The position numbers were made by a program, and so were the translations under genes. From positions 1 to 64,000 of the forward strand of contig CAYZCX010000003.1 in the NCBI GenBank assembly GCA_964477195.1: DNA of 64,000 nucleotides. The letters run 5' to 3'. This document shows, in pieces, positions 8,068 through 15,961 of the stretch; within the stretch, counting starts at the first letter, position 1; every line of letters begins with the position of its first letter. This stretch comes from JALRBM01 sp964477195. GTDB taxonomy: Bacteria > Patescibacteriota > Saccharimonadia > Saccharimonadales > Saccharimonadaceae. Below the pieces are notes generated by a model. It had not been told where the DNA came from, made no database searches, and saw only the letters and a list, made by a program, of their open reading frames with translations.

Positions 8068-8119
8068 TAGGTCGAGTCTTGCGACAGAATAACTATAGAG
8101 TGCTCACGCATTTTGTCAA
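8068..8119 (-). promoter_or_regulatory. Promoter and conserved leader box, array gene 2
   Basis: Reading leftwards: TTGACA (8114-8119), 16-base spacer, TATAGT (8092-8097), followed by the box to 8068 that is shared with array gene 1. Confidence 0.75.
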
Positions 8120-8143
8120 TGAATCTCTCTATGGGAAAGTGAA

Positions 8144-8165
8144 AGAGCTCCCTCGCGGGAGCTCT
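8144..8165 (-). terminator. Terminator of array gene 3
   Basis: AGAGCTCCC and GGGAGCTCT form a perfect nine-base stem with a GCGA-type tetraloop, then TTCACTTTCCC reading leftwards. It lies five bases beyond the stop codon. Confidence 0.75.
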
Positions 8166-8169
8166 CCGA

Positions 8170-8553
8170 TCACCAGCCGCGTTCGCTGCAGCATTCGATA
8201 GTGATGATGTGTTGTTTGGTGTCCACGTTGGCATCGGGTCCGAGCATCATGTGAGCGAGGGTAAACGCCTCCTCATTTGGTGCCCAGAGCGTCAGCCGGC
8301 GCTCACAGTGATCCAGGTTTCGTTCTTCCTGGGCGAGCCACCCTGCTGTATAGATTGTCTTCTCGGATGTGAGAGGGTAGGCAGTTTCTTCCCGCTTACC
8401 CCAATCTTTTACAAGACGGACAATGGGAAGAACTCCCCAGGGCACGTCTCCACTCACTTTCAGGGCGCACCTCGCGTAAATACCGCCCTCTGCAATAAGG
8501 GCGAGATGCCAGGCGTCGCAGCCAGGTTTATGTCTCACTCTCACAACCATCAC
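8170..8553 (-). CDS. Small Cys/His protein, member 3 (most divergent) of the paralog array
   Basis: 127 residues. It keeps the array layout: RHKPGC near the N-terminus (His8, Cys12), a VKDWGKREETAYPL helix in place of the KNWLTQ/ETWLNQ helix, a Cys in DHCERRLTLWAPNEEAFTLAHMMLG matching the DLTRL block, and a C-terminal IITIECCSERGW. Identity with the other two is low, so the paralogy rests on order and spacing of these blocks. Start ambiguous between two adjacent ATGs (8553 or 8550); CGAGGTG immediately precedes them. Function unknown. Confidence 0.65.
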   Translation of the reverse strand: MMVVRVRHKPGCDAWHLALIAEGGIYARCALKVSGDVPWGVLPIVRLVKDWGKREETAYPLTSEKTIYTAGWLAQEERNLDHCERRLTLWAPNEEAFTLAHMMLGPDANVDTKQHIITIECCSERGW

Positions 8554-8564
8554 CTCGGGGTTCG

Positions 8565-8590
8565 GGTCAAATTATGACTTATATACTATA
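8565..8590 (-). promoter_or_regulatory. Candidate promoter/leader of array gene 3
   Basis: Reading leftwards TATAGT (8585-8590), then a degenerate version of the array box ending GACC at 8565-8568. It faces the CIRCE-controlled dnaJ promoter. Confidence 0.5.
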
Positions 8591-8619
8591 TAATAATACG
8601 ATAAATAATTCAATGATTA

Positions 8620-8646
8620 CTAGCACTCTAGACATGACAGTGCTAA
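8620..8646 (+). promoter_or_regulatory. CIRCE operator overlapping the dnaJ promoter
   Basis: CTAGCACTC, nine-base spacer, CAGTGCTAA: seven of nine bases in each arm pair, and it fits the CIRCE consensus TTAGCACTC-N9-GAGTGCTAA with one mismatch per arm. CIRCE is the binding site of the heat-shock repressor HrcA. A promoter TAGACA (8629-8634), 17 bases, TACAAT (8652-8657) overlaps it, so HrcA would block RNA polymerase. hrcA itself is not in the window. Confidence 0.9.
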
Positions 8647-8666
8647 TTCGCTACAATAAATAACAG

Positions 8667-9767
8667 ATGAGTAAACGCGATTACTACGAGATATTAGGAG
8701 TGGCCAAAACTGCAAGTGCTGATGAAATCAAGAAGGCATTTCGTAAACTTGCCGTAAAATATCACCCAGATAAAGATGGGGGTGATGAGGCGAAGTTTAA
8801 AGAAGTTAATGAAGCCTACGAAATCCTAAAAGACCAACAGAAAAGACAGCGATATGATCAGTTTGGTCACGCCGGAGTTGGCGGTGATTCAGGTGGAGCT
8901 GGCGGCAATCCATTTGAAGGCTTTGGCGGCGGATTTGGTGGTCAAAATGTTCATTTTGATTTTGGCGATGGAGGACTTGGCGATATATTTGGACAATTCT
9001 TCGGAGGGAATCAGCGTCAGCGAGGACCACGCAAAGGCCGGGATGTCGAGACGAGTATCGCACTGACATTCGAGCAAGCAGTCTTCGGGGTAGAAGAAAA
9101 AATCGAACTCACTATGGAGGACGAATGCTCTCATTGCCACGGAACGACTGTTGAGCCTGGCCATAGTATGAAAACATGTCCGACCTGTAAAGGTGCTGGC
9201 CAGCAAACGCGTGTTATGAATACGATCTTTGGCCAAATTCAGCAGGCGGTGACCTGTGAGACGTGTGATGGAAGCGGTAAAGTGCCCGAAAAAGTATGTT
9301 CTGTTTGTCGCGGCAAAGGAACGGAGCGCCGTAAGCAGACTATTACGCTGAAGATCCCTTCAGGAATTGATGACGGATCGACGATACGTCTTCGTGAACA
9401 CGGTGAAGCCGTTGGGGGAGGCGCCAAAGGTGATCTTTATGTCAGTATACGAGTCAAGCCGCACAAGAAATTCACTCGGGAAGGCGATATTATTCTCAGT
9501 GAAGAACGCGTCTCTATGATAGAAGCGGCGCTGGGAACAGAAATAGATGTTGAGACCGTTGACGGCACAATCCGCATGAAAGTTCCCGCTGGGACCCAGA
9601 GTGGTACGGACTTCAAACTAGCCGGTCATGGTGTTCCTCACCTTCGTGGAAATTCTCGTGGCGCGCATATTGTGAGTGTTCTTGTCGAAACACCGACTAA
9701 GCTCTCCAAAAAGCAGCGCGAACTACTCGAGCAGTTCAACGGGGCAAAGAAAAAAAGTCTCTTCTAG
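8667..9767 (+). CDS. dnaJ: Chaperone DnaJ (Hsp40)
   Basis: Co-chaperone that delivers substrates to DnaK and stimulates its ATPase. 366 residues with the full class I layout: J domain (residues 1-70, with HPDKDGG carrying the HPD motif), a Gly/Phe-rich linker (about 75-125), a zinc domain with four CxxCxGxG-type repeats (CSHCHGTT, CPTCKGAG, CETCDGSG, CSVCRGKG), and C-terminal substrate domains. The first zinc repeat ends in Thr-Thr instead of Gly-x-Gly. Transcription from the -10 at 8652-8657 would start two or three bases before the ATG, so the mRNA should be leaderless. Control by HrcA is indicated by the CIRCE element. Confidence 0.97.
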   Translation: MSKRDYYEILGVAKTASADEIKKAFRKLAVKYHPDKDGGDEAKFKEVNEAYEILKDQQKRQRYDQFGHAGVGGDSGGAGGNPFEGFGGGFGGQNVHFDFGDGGLGDIFGQFFGGNQRQRGPRKGRDVETSIALTFEQAVFGVEEKIELTMEDECSHCHGTTVEPGHSMKTCPTCKGAGQQTRVMNTIFGQIQQAVTCETCDGSGKVPEKVCSVCRGKGTERRKQTITLKIPSGIDDGSTIRLREHGEAVGGGAKGDLYVSIRVKPHKKFTREGDIILSEERVSMIEAALGTEIDVETVDGTIRMKVPAGTQSGTDFKLAGHGVPHLRGNSRGAHIVSVLVETPTKLSKKQRELLEQFNGAKKKSLF

Positions 9768-9773
9768 GACCGC

Positions 9774-9802
9774 TTTACAGATTATAAAGAATACAGTATA
9801 AT
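9774..9802 (+). promoter_or_regulatory. Promoter of the propeller-like protein gene
   Basis: TTTACA (9774-9779), 17-base spacer, TATAAT (9797-9802), giving a leader of about 55 bases. The leader holds a small GCTC/GAGC hairpin near 9815-9828 followed by a T-rich run. Confidence 0.7.
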
Positions 9803-9864
9803 AACCAATCTGAAGTGCTCTTTCGGAGCGTTTCTGTTTTGCAATCGACGAAGGGAAAGATAGA

Positions 9865-10962
9865 ATGTCGCTTCCGCTCATCGAACTGGGCGATCTGCGC
9901 ATTGCCAACCCCAGCGCGCAAATTCCTGCCTACCTGTCGGCTGCCTCTGGTGTCGGCTGGACGGGTCGGATGCTGCACGCGGTCGGTGATGATCAGGTGA
10001 CGTTGCTTTCGGCGATGTTGCCGCAGGGAGAGGTATACCAGGCGTTCTCGGCTTTCAAAGACTGTAGCCTTTTGCATCCGGGCACGGCTCGACGCATCAT
10101 TCCTGGGGATCTTCCCCAAGATCCGGGGCTTGCAGCCGAGCACAAGCCGGACTTCGAGGCGTTGGTGTATATCTCACACTCTGACCTCTACGGTCTCTCC
10201 GACGATGGGACGGGCGTCAAGGAAGACGCGATCACGCGCTTCCCTCACGGTCTTCTCCTCATCACGGGATCCGGCGGTGTTACATGGGGCGGCCGACGTC
10301 GTTCCAAGGCGGTCGTGTATCCGCTTGATGGCAGTGGCAATGCCATCGGTATTGCCGCACCCATCGACTTCGAAGGGCTTCACGCCTACCTCGAAAGTCA
10401 CGTGCTGGGTGAGCTCAACATCGAAGGGAGCGCTGTCTGGAACGGACAGCTAATCCTCGCTCAGCGTGGTAACTGCATCGACGAGGCAACCATGCAGCCG
10501 GGCGACAATATGTTGATTCGGTTGTCGCTCAACGAGGTCATGCGGAGTATCTGCAACGACCTCAAGGTCGACAGCCTGGAGCTTCTGGCCATCAACGGGT
10601 ACAATCACGTGCTCGGTACGCTGCCGGTTCTTCGCGAAGGTGAACAGACTCGGGCAAAACTGGACTTCACTGATCTGGTGGCATTGTCCGGGGATCCTCG
10701 ATTCTTGGTCTTCACCGCCGCTGCCGAAGAGGTCGATGGTCCGCACAAGGGGAGTATCGCCGGGAGTGTTGTCGGTGTTTTGCATGCCGAGTCAGGTGAG
10801 CCGGTCTTCATGGACTGCTTGGAGGATCCTACGATCAAACTCGAAGGTATCGAAGCCTGGTTCAACTGGAGCGAGGGACGCATCGAGTTTCTGGCGGTGG
10901 ACGACGCTGACAATCCCGAGAACATCGCGAAGCTGCGTGGTGGCATCATCCGGTTGCCCTAG
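9865..10962 (+). CDS. Uncharacterised beta-propeller-like protein (DUF6910/DUF6929-like), GC-rich unit
   Basis: 365 residues, predicted soluble, no signal peptide. The pattern SGVGWTGRMLHAVGDDQVTLL, then KPDFEALVYI, LLLITGSGGVTWGGRRRSKA, IDFEGLHAYL, LNIEGSAVWNGQLILAQRGN recalls, from memory, uncharacterised actinobacterial proteins annotated DUF6910/DUF6929 (LNIEGAAV..dRL.LlqRGN). The regularly spaced short strands fit a propeller. Biochemical function unknown. GAAGGGAAAG lies eight bases before the ATG. Strong codon preference for G/C in third positions contrasts with dnaJ just upstream. Family guess is moderate; the gene call is certain. Confidence 0.72.
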   Translation: MSLPLIELGDLRIANPSAQIPAYLSAASGVGWTGRMLHAVGDDQVTLLSAMLPQGEVYQAFSAFKDCSLLHPGTARRIIPGDLPQDPGLAAEHKPDFEALVYISHSDLYGLSDDGTGVKEDAITRFPHGLLLITGSGGVTWGGRRRSKAVVYPLDGSGNAIGIAAPIDFEGLHAYLESHVLGELNIEGSAVWNGQLILAQRGNCIDEATMQPGDNMLIRLSLNEVMRSICNDLKVDSLELLAINGYNHVLGTLPVLREGEQTRAKLDFTDLVALSGDPRFLVFTAAAEEVDGPHKGSIAGSVVGVLHAESGEPVFMDCLEDPTIKLEGIEAWFNWSEGRIEFLAVDDADNPENIAKLRGGIIRLP

Positions 10963-11002
10963 TTCCGATCAAGTAGTGCGTAAACGCAAGTAAAACAGCC
11001 CT

Positions 11003-11042
11003 AGGGGCTTCGAGTGAATCTGCTCGGAGCCCCTACTTAAAA
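11003..11042 (+). terminator. Terminator of the propeller-like gene
   Basis: AGGGGCTTCGAG (11003-11014) pairs with CTCGGAGCCCCT (11023-11034) with one mismatch, followed by ACTTAAAA. Lies 40 bases past the stop. Confidence 0.8.
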
Positions 11043-11117
11043 CCATGATGTTTCCAGCCATTATCCTACGTATTTATATTGACTTTTCTTGCACAAAATG
11101 ATATAAATAACACTAGT

Positions 11118-12503
11118 ATGTCGACCCATGAAACGCTTGAAAGATTTCAAGGTTTTCCGATTGCGAGTGTGAGCTCAAACGAGCCTTACGCCATAGGATC
11201 GGATGATCGTGAAGCTGCCGCTCGCCGCAAAGAAGCCAAGGCGGCTTTTTTAGCAGGCGATATGGATTGGCCAGAGGTCGACTATCCGTCGCTATCGCTT
11301 GACGAAATGCGAGAGGCAGAACGCCAATTGCTCCAAAGTCTCAATGAAATCGTCGCTGATGTGGAAACGTCAGATGCGCTTAAGGACATGGCGTATGAGC
11401 AAATCGGAGCAAAGCTAGCAGAGGTCTATCGCCATCAAGAGGTTATCCGTGGACTCGGGAGCGTTGCCGCAAATCGTGAACTTTCGCGGGAGCGAGCCGG
11501 CGCAATGACACTTGAAATATTCGGCGCGCCCGAAAAAGATGTATTCCTACATCTGCTCAAAAATGAACATCAAAAGATTGACAAGAGCCTTTCCTCAAGT
11601 GATCCTCTTCGGGTCCAAACGGCTACAGAGCTCCATGGTCTGATTGGGAGTGAAAGAAGCGGAGATACTAGTGATATATCATACGAGCTGAACCCGCACA
11701 CAATAGAAATTATCCGCGGCGATCTCGAAATACTGTTTCCCGGTCTCCATGAGTTTTTGGCTCAAGAAGTTGACGCCCCCGTACCGGCCAAAGATTCGAT
11801 TCCCTATTTTGAGCAAGCGCTGACTATTGTTGGCACTGCGCAAAAAGGTTGGAAGGCAGTTCCTTCTGCAGGTGCGGCAGCGGGGACCAACAATATGGCA
11901 AGAGAAGTGCGTATCGGAGAAAACCGAGCTGACTTCACCTCCACCACGATAAAAGGTGTGGCATTTCACGAGGCACTTCATACGCTTCGTAACCAGAATG
12001 CTCGTGAACAAACCGAGCCTATTAAGCGTAAAGCACTTCCTGGTAACGTGGCTGCCGAAGAAGGGATTTGTACTGCTGTTGAGCAGATCATCACGGGTAA
12101 GACCCGCGTCGTGGGACTGCCGTACTTCTTGTCATTAGGCTTCCAGATGGGACTCGATACCGCCGAAGGAACGCCGCGTCACTTTAGGCAGACGCACGAT
12201 ATAATGGGACGTCGTCTTGCTCTGGAAAAAGTGGGGCCTCTGAGTGAATTTGTTATAGCAAAGGCATTTGATACGGCATATACCACCGTGCTGCGGACGA
12301 CTCGAGGCAATAGTCTTGATGCTCGCGATATTTCGTATTTCTTAGGAAGCGGCAAGGCCAACCAATGGTTCAATGAAGTTGCCAAACTTGATCAAGAAGA
12401 ACGACTTGAAAAACTAGCGTGGGTGTTTTCGGCTATGTTCGATCCAACTCGGCCGGATGAAGCCGCGCTTTTTGACGCTAATAGAGAAACTCCGGTAAAA
12501 TAG
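11118..12503 (+). CDS. DUF1704 (QEGLA-type) zinc carboxypeptidase-like protein
   Basis: 461 residues. The C-terminal half carries a metallopeptidase site: HEALH at 284-288 (HExxH) and AAEEG with Glu314/Glu315 about 30 residues later, the layout of the DUF1704/KIAA0895 family. The eukaryotic members (MATCAP) remove the C-terminal tyrosine of tubulin; bacterial members are mostly uncharacterised. Here it opens an operon with two ATP-grasp ligases, so it may trim a peptide tag that they add (inference). Start chosen at 11118, ten bases after TATAAA (11102-11107; TTGACT 17 bases upstream); a frame extension to 11079 would overlap the promoter. AAGGACT just beyond its stop serves the next gene. 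Confidence 0.82.
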   Translation: MSTHETLERFQGFPIASVSSNEPYAIGSDDREAAARRKEAKAAFLAGDMDWPEVDYPSLSLDEMREAERQLLQSLNEIVADVETSDALKDMAYEQIGAKLAEVYRHQEVIRGLGSVAANRELSRERAGAMTLEIFGAPEKDVFLHLLKNEHQKIDKSLSSSDPLRVQTATELHGLIGSERSGDTSDISYELNPHTIEIIRGDLEILFPGLHEFLAQEVDAPVPAKDSIPYFEQALTIVGTAQKGWKAVPSAGAAAGTNNMAREVRIGENRADFTSTTIKGVAFHEALHTLRNQNAREQTEPIKRKALPGNVAAEEGICTAVEQIITGKTRVVGLPYFLSLGFQMGLDTAEGTPRHFRQTHDIMGRRLALEKVGPLSEFVIAKAFDTAYTTVLRTTRGNSLDARDISYFLGSGKANQWFNEVAKLDQEERLEKLAWVFSAMFDPTRPDEAALFDANRETPVK

Positions 12504-12513
12504 AAGGACTACT

Positions 12514-13839
12514 ATGCGACCAGAACGAATACATATTGGGTCACGTGAGCTCATCTCTTTCCCCGAAGAGGGGATTAATGGCGTCCCGGCAAAAGTCGAC
12601 ACTGGCGCGGATTATTCATCACTCTGGGCGAGCAATATCGAAGAACGTGACGGCATCCTGTATTTTACACTTTTCGCCCCAGGGTCGCGCTACTACACTG
12701 GTAAAGTTATTACGACGAATCACTATAAATTAACTTCCGTACGTAATTCCTTTGGTGTCATGCAGGAACGGTACAAGGTAAAGTTACTCGTAAAAATCCG
12801 TTCTAAGAAAGTTCGTATCGAGTTAACCCTGGCTGACCGTGGCAATAATCGCTACCCAATGCTTATTGGTAAGAAAACACTCCGTCGCCGATTTGTTGTG
12901 GATGTGGCAAAAGATGGTGTACTGAAAAAACGGAAAAACCTCCGTGTGCTCGTGATGAATAGCCAAGATTCAAAATCGATACGTCAGTTTATCGAAAGCC
13001 TGACTCGATCTGATAGTAAATTGGTGTGTGATTTCGCGACTTATGATGATATCCGCTTTGACATCTTTGACAGTCGGATTGATTGTACGATTCTGAACCA
13101 CCAGGCCCGCCTGGCCGACTATGATCTGGTGTACTTCAAAACATACTTTAAAAAAGCCGAGATTGCCGCCGCGATGACTGAAGTCGCTGCGACGCAGGGT
13201 GTTAATTTTATCGATCAAGAAGTGGCTTCTTACCACGCGCGTACAAAACTTACGCAATATCTCCGGTTGGCGCGATTTGATATTGCCGTGCCGGATAGTA
13301 TTGTGTTGCCAAGTCAGCATCTCGACGGTACCTTTACCGAGCTCTCCGCTACGTTTGGCCTCCCATTTGTTATGAAGGACGTCGCAAGCGAACAGGGCGA
13401 ATCAAATTACCTCATTACCTCAAAGAAAGAATTCGATGAGGTGTGTCGACTTGCAAAAGAGCAAAAAGCGCTCTATGTCAGTCAACGATATGTCGAAAAC
13501 GATGGCGATTTTCGAGTTATCGTCCTGTACAAAACAGTTGAGTTTGTCATAAAACGAACCAAGACAGATGAGACGTCGCATCTAAATAACACATCCAAGG
13601 GAGCCCAGGCTGAGCGTATCACCGAAGAAGATCTCGGCTCAGAAGCTGCTGCAATTGCCGTACGGGCTGCTATGATTATGAATAGGCAGGTGGCGGGTGT
13701 GGATCTTGTATTTGATCAAAAAGCGAAAAAATGGCTTGTATTCGAAGTCAATAATAGCCCGCAAATGGCCGGCGGCGCATATCTGGAAGAAAAGCGGGCA
13801 CTGCTAAGCCGTTTCTTACTAGATTTTGCCAAGAAATAA
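12514..13839 (+). CDS. Fusion of RimB-type aspartic protease domain and ATP-grasp ligase
   Basis: 441 residues in two parts. Residues 1-130 match the retropepsin-like RimB/DUF785 fold: IGSRELISFPEEG, the catalytic VDTGADYSSL at 28-37 (Asp29), and MLIGKKTLRRRFVVDV. Residues from about 145 onward are an ATP-grasp ligase: VLVMNSQDS opening strand, FVMKDVASEQGESNYLI (ATP-binding loop), SQRYVENDGDFRVIVL and late VAGVDLVFD and FEVNNSPQMAGG metal/ATP residues. ATP-grasp enzymes of this kind join an amino acid to a carboxyl group of a peptide or protein; the protease part may remove the same tag. RBS AAGGA precedes the ATG ten bases after the previous stop. Substrate unknown. Confidence 0.85.
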   Translation: MRPERIHIGSRELISFPEEGINGVPAKVDTGADYSSLWASNIEERDGILYFTLFAPGSRYYTGKVITTNHYKLTSVRNSFGVMQERYKVKLLVKIRSKKVRIELTLADRGNNRYPMLIGKKTLRRRFVVDVAKDGVLKKRKNLRVLVMNSQDSKSIRQFIESLTRSDSKLVCDFATYDDIRFDIFDSRIDCTILNHQARLADYDLVYFKTYFKKAEIAAAMTEVAATQGVNFIDQEVASYHARTKLTQYLRLARFDIAVPDSIVLPSQHLDGTFTELSATFGLPFVMKDVASEQGESNYLITSKKEFDEVCRLAKEQKALYVSQRYVENDGDFRVIVLYKTVEFVIKRTKTDETSHLNNTSKGAQAERITEEDLGSEAAAIAVRAAMIMNRQVAGVDLVFDQKAKKWLVFEVNNSPQMAGGAYLEEKRALLSRFLLDFAKK

Positions 13840-13846
13840 GGAGAGT

Positions 13847-14761
13847 ATGATGAAGATTGGTATTTTATCAAACGGGCCGGGTAATTACTCGACAAAACGA
13901 CTAAAAGAAGAGGCAAAAAAGCGAGGTCACCAAGTTAAGGTAATTAAGTATCGTGATTGCTACGCTACAATCGAGCAAAGCAATCCTGTCGTGAGCTACC
14001 AGGGTGAAGTGCTGGAGTATTTCGATGCGATTATTCCTCGAATTGCCGCTAACATGACTCGCTACGGAACAGCTATCGTGCGCCAGCTGGAAGTGCAGGG
14101 TATTTATAGTGCTTCGAGCTCGATTGCGATCAATCGTTCACGCGATAAGCTACGTAGTATTCAGGTGCTGGCCCGAGCTGGTGTGGGAATTCCAAAGACG
14201 GTTTTTTCACGGAATACGACCGATATCGACGATCTGCTCGATCATCTTGGTGGCATGCCGGTTATTATTAAGCTCGCGACGGGCACACACGGTAATGGTG
14301 TGGTACTCGCCGAAACCAAAAAAGCCGCACGATCAGTACTCCAGGCGTTTTATTTGACCAACGATGACGGGACGAACATTTTGTTACAAGAATTCGTGGA
14401 AGAGTCGGCTGGTGTCGACATCCGTGCATTTGTGGTGGGTAGCCGCGTCGTGGCAAGTATGAGGCGCCAGAGCCTTGACGATGATTTCCGTTCAAATCTC
14501 CACAAGGGCGGTGAAGGGACTCCTATCAAACTGACCGATGAAGAGCGCAAGATGGCCATTAAAGCCGCCAAAGCGATGGGTCTTAACATTGCTGGTGTGG
14601 ACATGATGCGCAGTAAACGGGGACCACTTGTCCTTGAGGTAAATGCCAGCCCTGGATTTGGTATCGAAAAAGTAACTGGACGAGATGTCGCCAGTGCGGT
14701 GATCGAATATGTCGAAATGAATGCCAAGCGACGTGTCAAAAAAGACAAAGTCGGCGCCTGA
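13847..14761 (+). CDS. RimK-like ATP-grasp amino-acid ligase
   Basis: About 304 residues. RimK family enzymes add glutamate to protein C-termini (ribosomal protein S6 in E. coli) or build other amide-linked products. Visible blocks: KIGILSNGPGNYSTKRL, IIPRIAANMTRYG, the ATP-grasp P-loop IIKLATGTHGNGVVL, LLQEFVEESAGVDIRAFVVG, FRSNLHKGGEG and LNIAGVDMMRSK/LEVNASPGFGIEK with metal-binding Glu and Asn. Start at 13847 because AAGGAGAG (13837-13844) sits just before it and the preceding stop ends at 13839; an alternative ATG is three bases later. The target is not evident; the operon partners suggest a write-and-erase pair. Confidence 0.9.
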   Translation: MMKIGILSNGPGNYSTKRLKEEAKKRGHQVKVIKYRDCYATIEQSNPVVSYQGEVLEYFDAIIPRIAANMTRYGTAIVRQLEVQGIYSASSSIAINRSRDKLRSIQVLARAGVGIPKTVFSRNTTDIDDLLDHLGGMPVIIKLATGTHGNGVVLAETKKAARSVLQAFYLTNDDGTNILLQEFVEESAGVDIRAFVVGSRVVASMRRQSLDDDFRSNLHKGGEGTPIKLTDEERKMAIKAAKAMGLNIAGVDMMRSKRGPLVLEVNASPGFGIEKVTGRDVASAVIEYVEMNAKRRVKKDKVGA

Positions 14762-14772
14762 ATCTACTTAAC

Positions 14773-14781
14773 TGATATAAT
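14773..14781 (+). promoter_or_regulatory. Extended -10 promoter of the DUF192 operon
   Basis: TGATATAAT: an extended -10 element (TGn plus TATAAT at 14776-14781). No good -35 is seen. The first ATG is seven bases downstream. Confidence 0.6.
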
Positions 14782-14788
14782 AGAACCC

Positions 14789-14809
14789 ATGATGAAGTGG
14801 GTACTATAA
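14789..14809 (+). CDS. Leaderless six-codon minigene MMKWVL upstream of the DUF192 gene
   Basis: ATG-ATG-AAG-TGG-GTA-CTA-TAA. Its first ATG is seven bases after the -10 box and its TAA touches the GTG start of the next gene. This fits a leaderless initiation site that hands ribosomes to the GTG by translational coupling, since the GTG has no Shine-Dalgarno of its own. The peptide itself need not matter. It could also be chance, as it is very short. Confidence 0.45.
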   Translation: MMKWVL

Positions 14810-15295
14810 GTGAGCGTTCGAAGGAATGTACTTTCTTGGGCATTAGTCCTCCTTATCCTTGGTCTGGTTGGCTTTGCCGCGTATTATCTTTTTGCACCGC
14901 AACTTCGTCCTCATGTCACTATTCGTCTGGGTGACGGCGTGTTTGCGGCACAAGTGGCAAAGACACCGGAAACTCGTGATAAAGGTCTCTCCGGAACGAC
15001 GAGTCTTCGTGAAAGTGAAGCAATGTTGTTTATTTATGATAGCGATGACAAGTGGCCGATTTGGATGAAGGACATGAAATATCCTATCGATATTATCTGG
15101 CTCGATAAGGATAAGAAGATTGTTTATATTGTCAAAAACGCTCCTCCGGAAAGTTATCCGTTTGAAAGTTTCACCCCCAAGCACGCAGCGCGTTATGTTA
15201 TCGAAGTGCCAGCGGGGACGGTTAATGCCAAAAAGATAATGATCGACGGCGAGGCTTCATTTGATGAAAATAATATAGAAGGATGGCAATTATGA
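14810..15295 (+). CDS. DUF192 family protein with N-terminal membrane anchor
   Basis: 161 residues: one transmembrane segment (about 9-31) and an extracytoplasmic DUF192 domain. Family hallmarks seen: VAKTPETRDKGLSG, EAMLFIYDSDDKWPIWMKDM, YPIDIIWLDKDKKIVYI and a final ARYVIEVPAG. The family is widespread but its function is not established. Starts with GTG directly after the TAA of the minigene; other ATGs nearby are out of frame. Ends in an ATGA overlap with the next gene, so the two are co-translated. Confidence 0.82.
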   Translation: MSVRRNVLSWALVLLILGLVGFAAYYLFAPQLRPHVTIRLGDGVFAAQVAKTPETRDKGLSGTTSLRESEAMLFIYDSDDKWPIWMKDMKYPIDIIWLDKDKKIVYIVKNAPPESYPFESFTPKHAARYVIEVPAGTVNAKKIMIDGEASFDENNIEGWQL

Positions 15296-15777
15296 GTTTT
15301 CTTATTGTTGCAGGAGTAATCTTTGGTGCTTTGCTCCTCGCGGCGTATACGACCAAACGACGACTCGGTCTTTTGGGATTGGCACTTGCGGCTGGCTCGA
15401 TTTTTGCGGCGCTATGGACAAATGATCTGACGCCTATCGTGGCGAAAGCTGGTATCGAAATTATCCGCCCGCCACTGAGTAGTGTTGTGGCTTCACTCCT
15501 TATTCTGCTTCCCGCCGTATTGCTATTTTTTAGCGGTGCAACCGTAAAAGGGAAACTGCTCCGTCTTCTCAGCTCGGCTATCTTTGCCATCTTGGCGGTG
15601 GCCTTTTTGATCGAGCCGCTCGGAGCTGCATTAGTGGTGGATGATACGGCTAAGCCGATTTATGAACTTCTGGGGCAATATCACGGCGTCATTATTACCG
15701 TCGGACTCGCCCTTTCTGTGGCTGACCTTATGCTTGGCAACAAAAAAATTCGACGCGAAAAAGAGTCGAAACATTGA
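15292..15777 (+). CDS. Small polytopic membrane protein of unknown function
   Basis: About 161 residues with four or five hydrophobic segments (for example LIVAGVIFGALLLAAY, LGLALAAGSIFAALW, VVASLLILLPAVLLFF, IFAILAVAFLIEPLGAAL) and a short basic C-terminus. I do not recognise a family; topology is loosely like CvpA proteins but no motif supports that. Start at 15292 gives an ATGA overlap with the DUF192 gene; an in-frame ATG at 15283 is also possible. Probably acts with its operon partner. Confidence 0.7.
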   Translation: MSFLIVAGVIFGALLLAAYTTKRRLGLLGLALAAGSIFAALWTNDLTPIVAKAGIEIIRPPLSSVVASLLILLPAVLLFFSGATVKGKLLRLLSSAIFAILAVAFLIEPLGAALVVDDTAKPIYELLGQYHGVIITVGLALSVADLMLGNKKIRREKESKH

Positions 15778-15823
15778 CAGACACCCCTTAAAAGTGGTAT
15801 CTTTTACAGAGCGTATGCTATGC

Positions 15824-15900
15824 GGGTCCATAGCTCAGCTGGTTAGAGCACCTGCCTTTTAAGCAGGGTGTCGTGGGTTCAAGCCCCACTGGACCCTCCA
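15824..15900 (+). tRNA. tRNA-Lys (anticodon TTT)
   Basis: Complete cloverleaf of 77 bases including an encoded CCA. Acceptor arm GGGTCCA/TGGACCC, D arm GCTC/GAGC, anticodon stem CCTGC/GCAGG around the loop CTTTTAA with anticodon TTT, T arm GTGGG/CCCAC with TTCAAGC loop. Discriminator base is T, unusual for tRNA-Lys, which mostly has A or G. Confidence 0.95.
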
Positions 15901-15913
15901 TGAAATTATATAA

Positions 15914-15944
15914 ATAACCGTCAGAAATGGCGGTTATTTATTTT
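15914..15944. terminator. Terminator of tRNA-Lys, probably bidirectional
   Basis: AATAACCGTC pairs with GGCGGTTATT around AGAAAT, followed by TATTTT. The reverse strand also ends in a T-rich stretch. Confidence 0.8.
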
Positions 15945-15961
15945 GCAAGAAAATCGACAGA

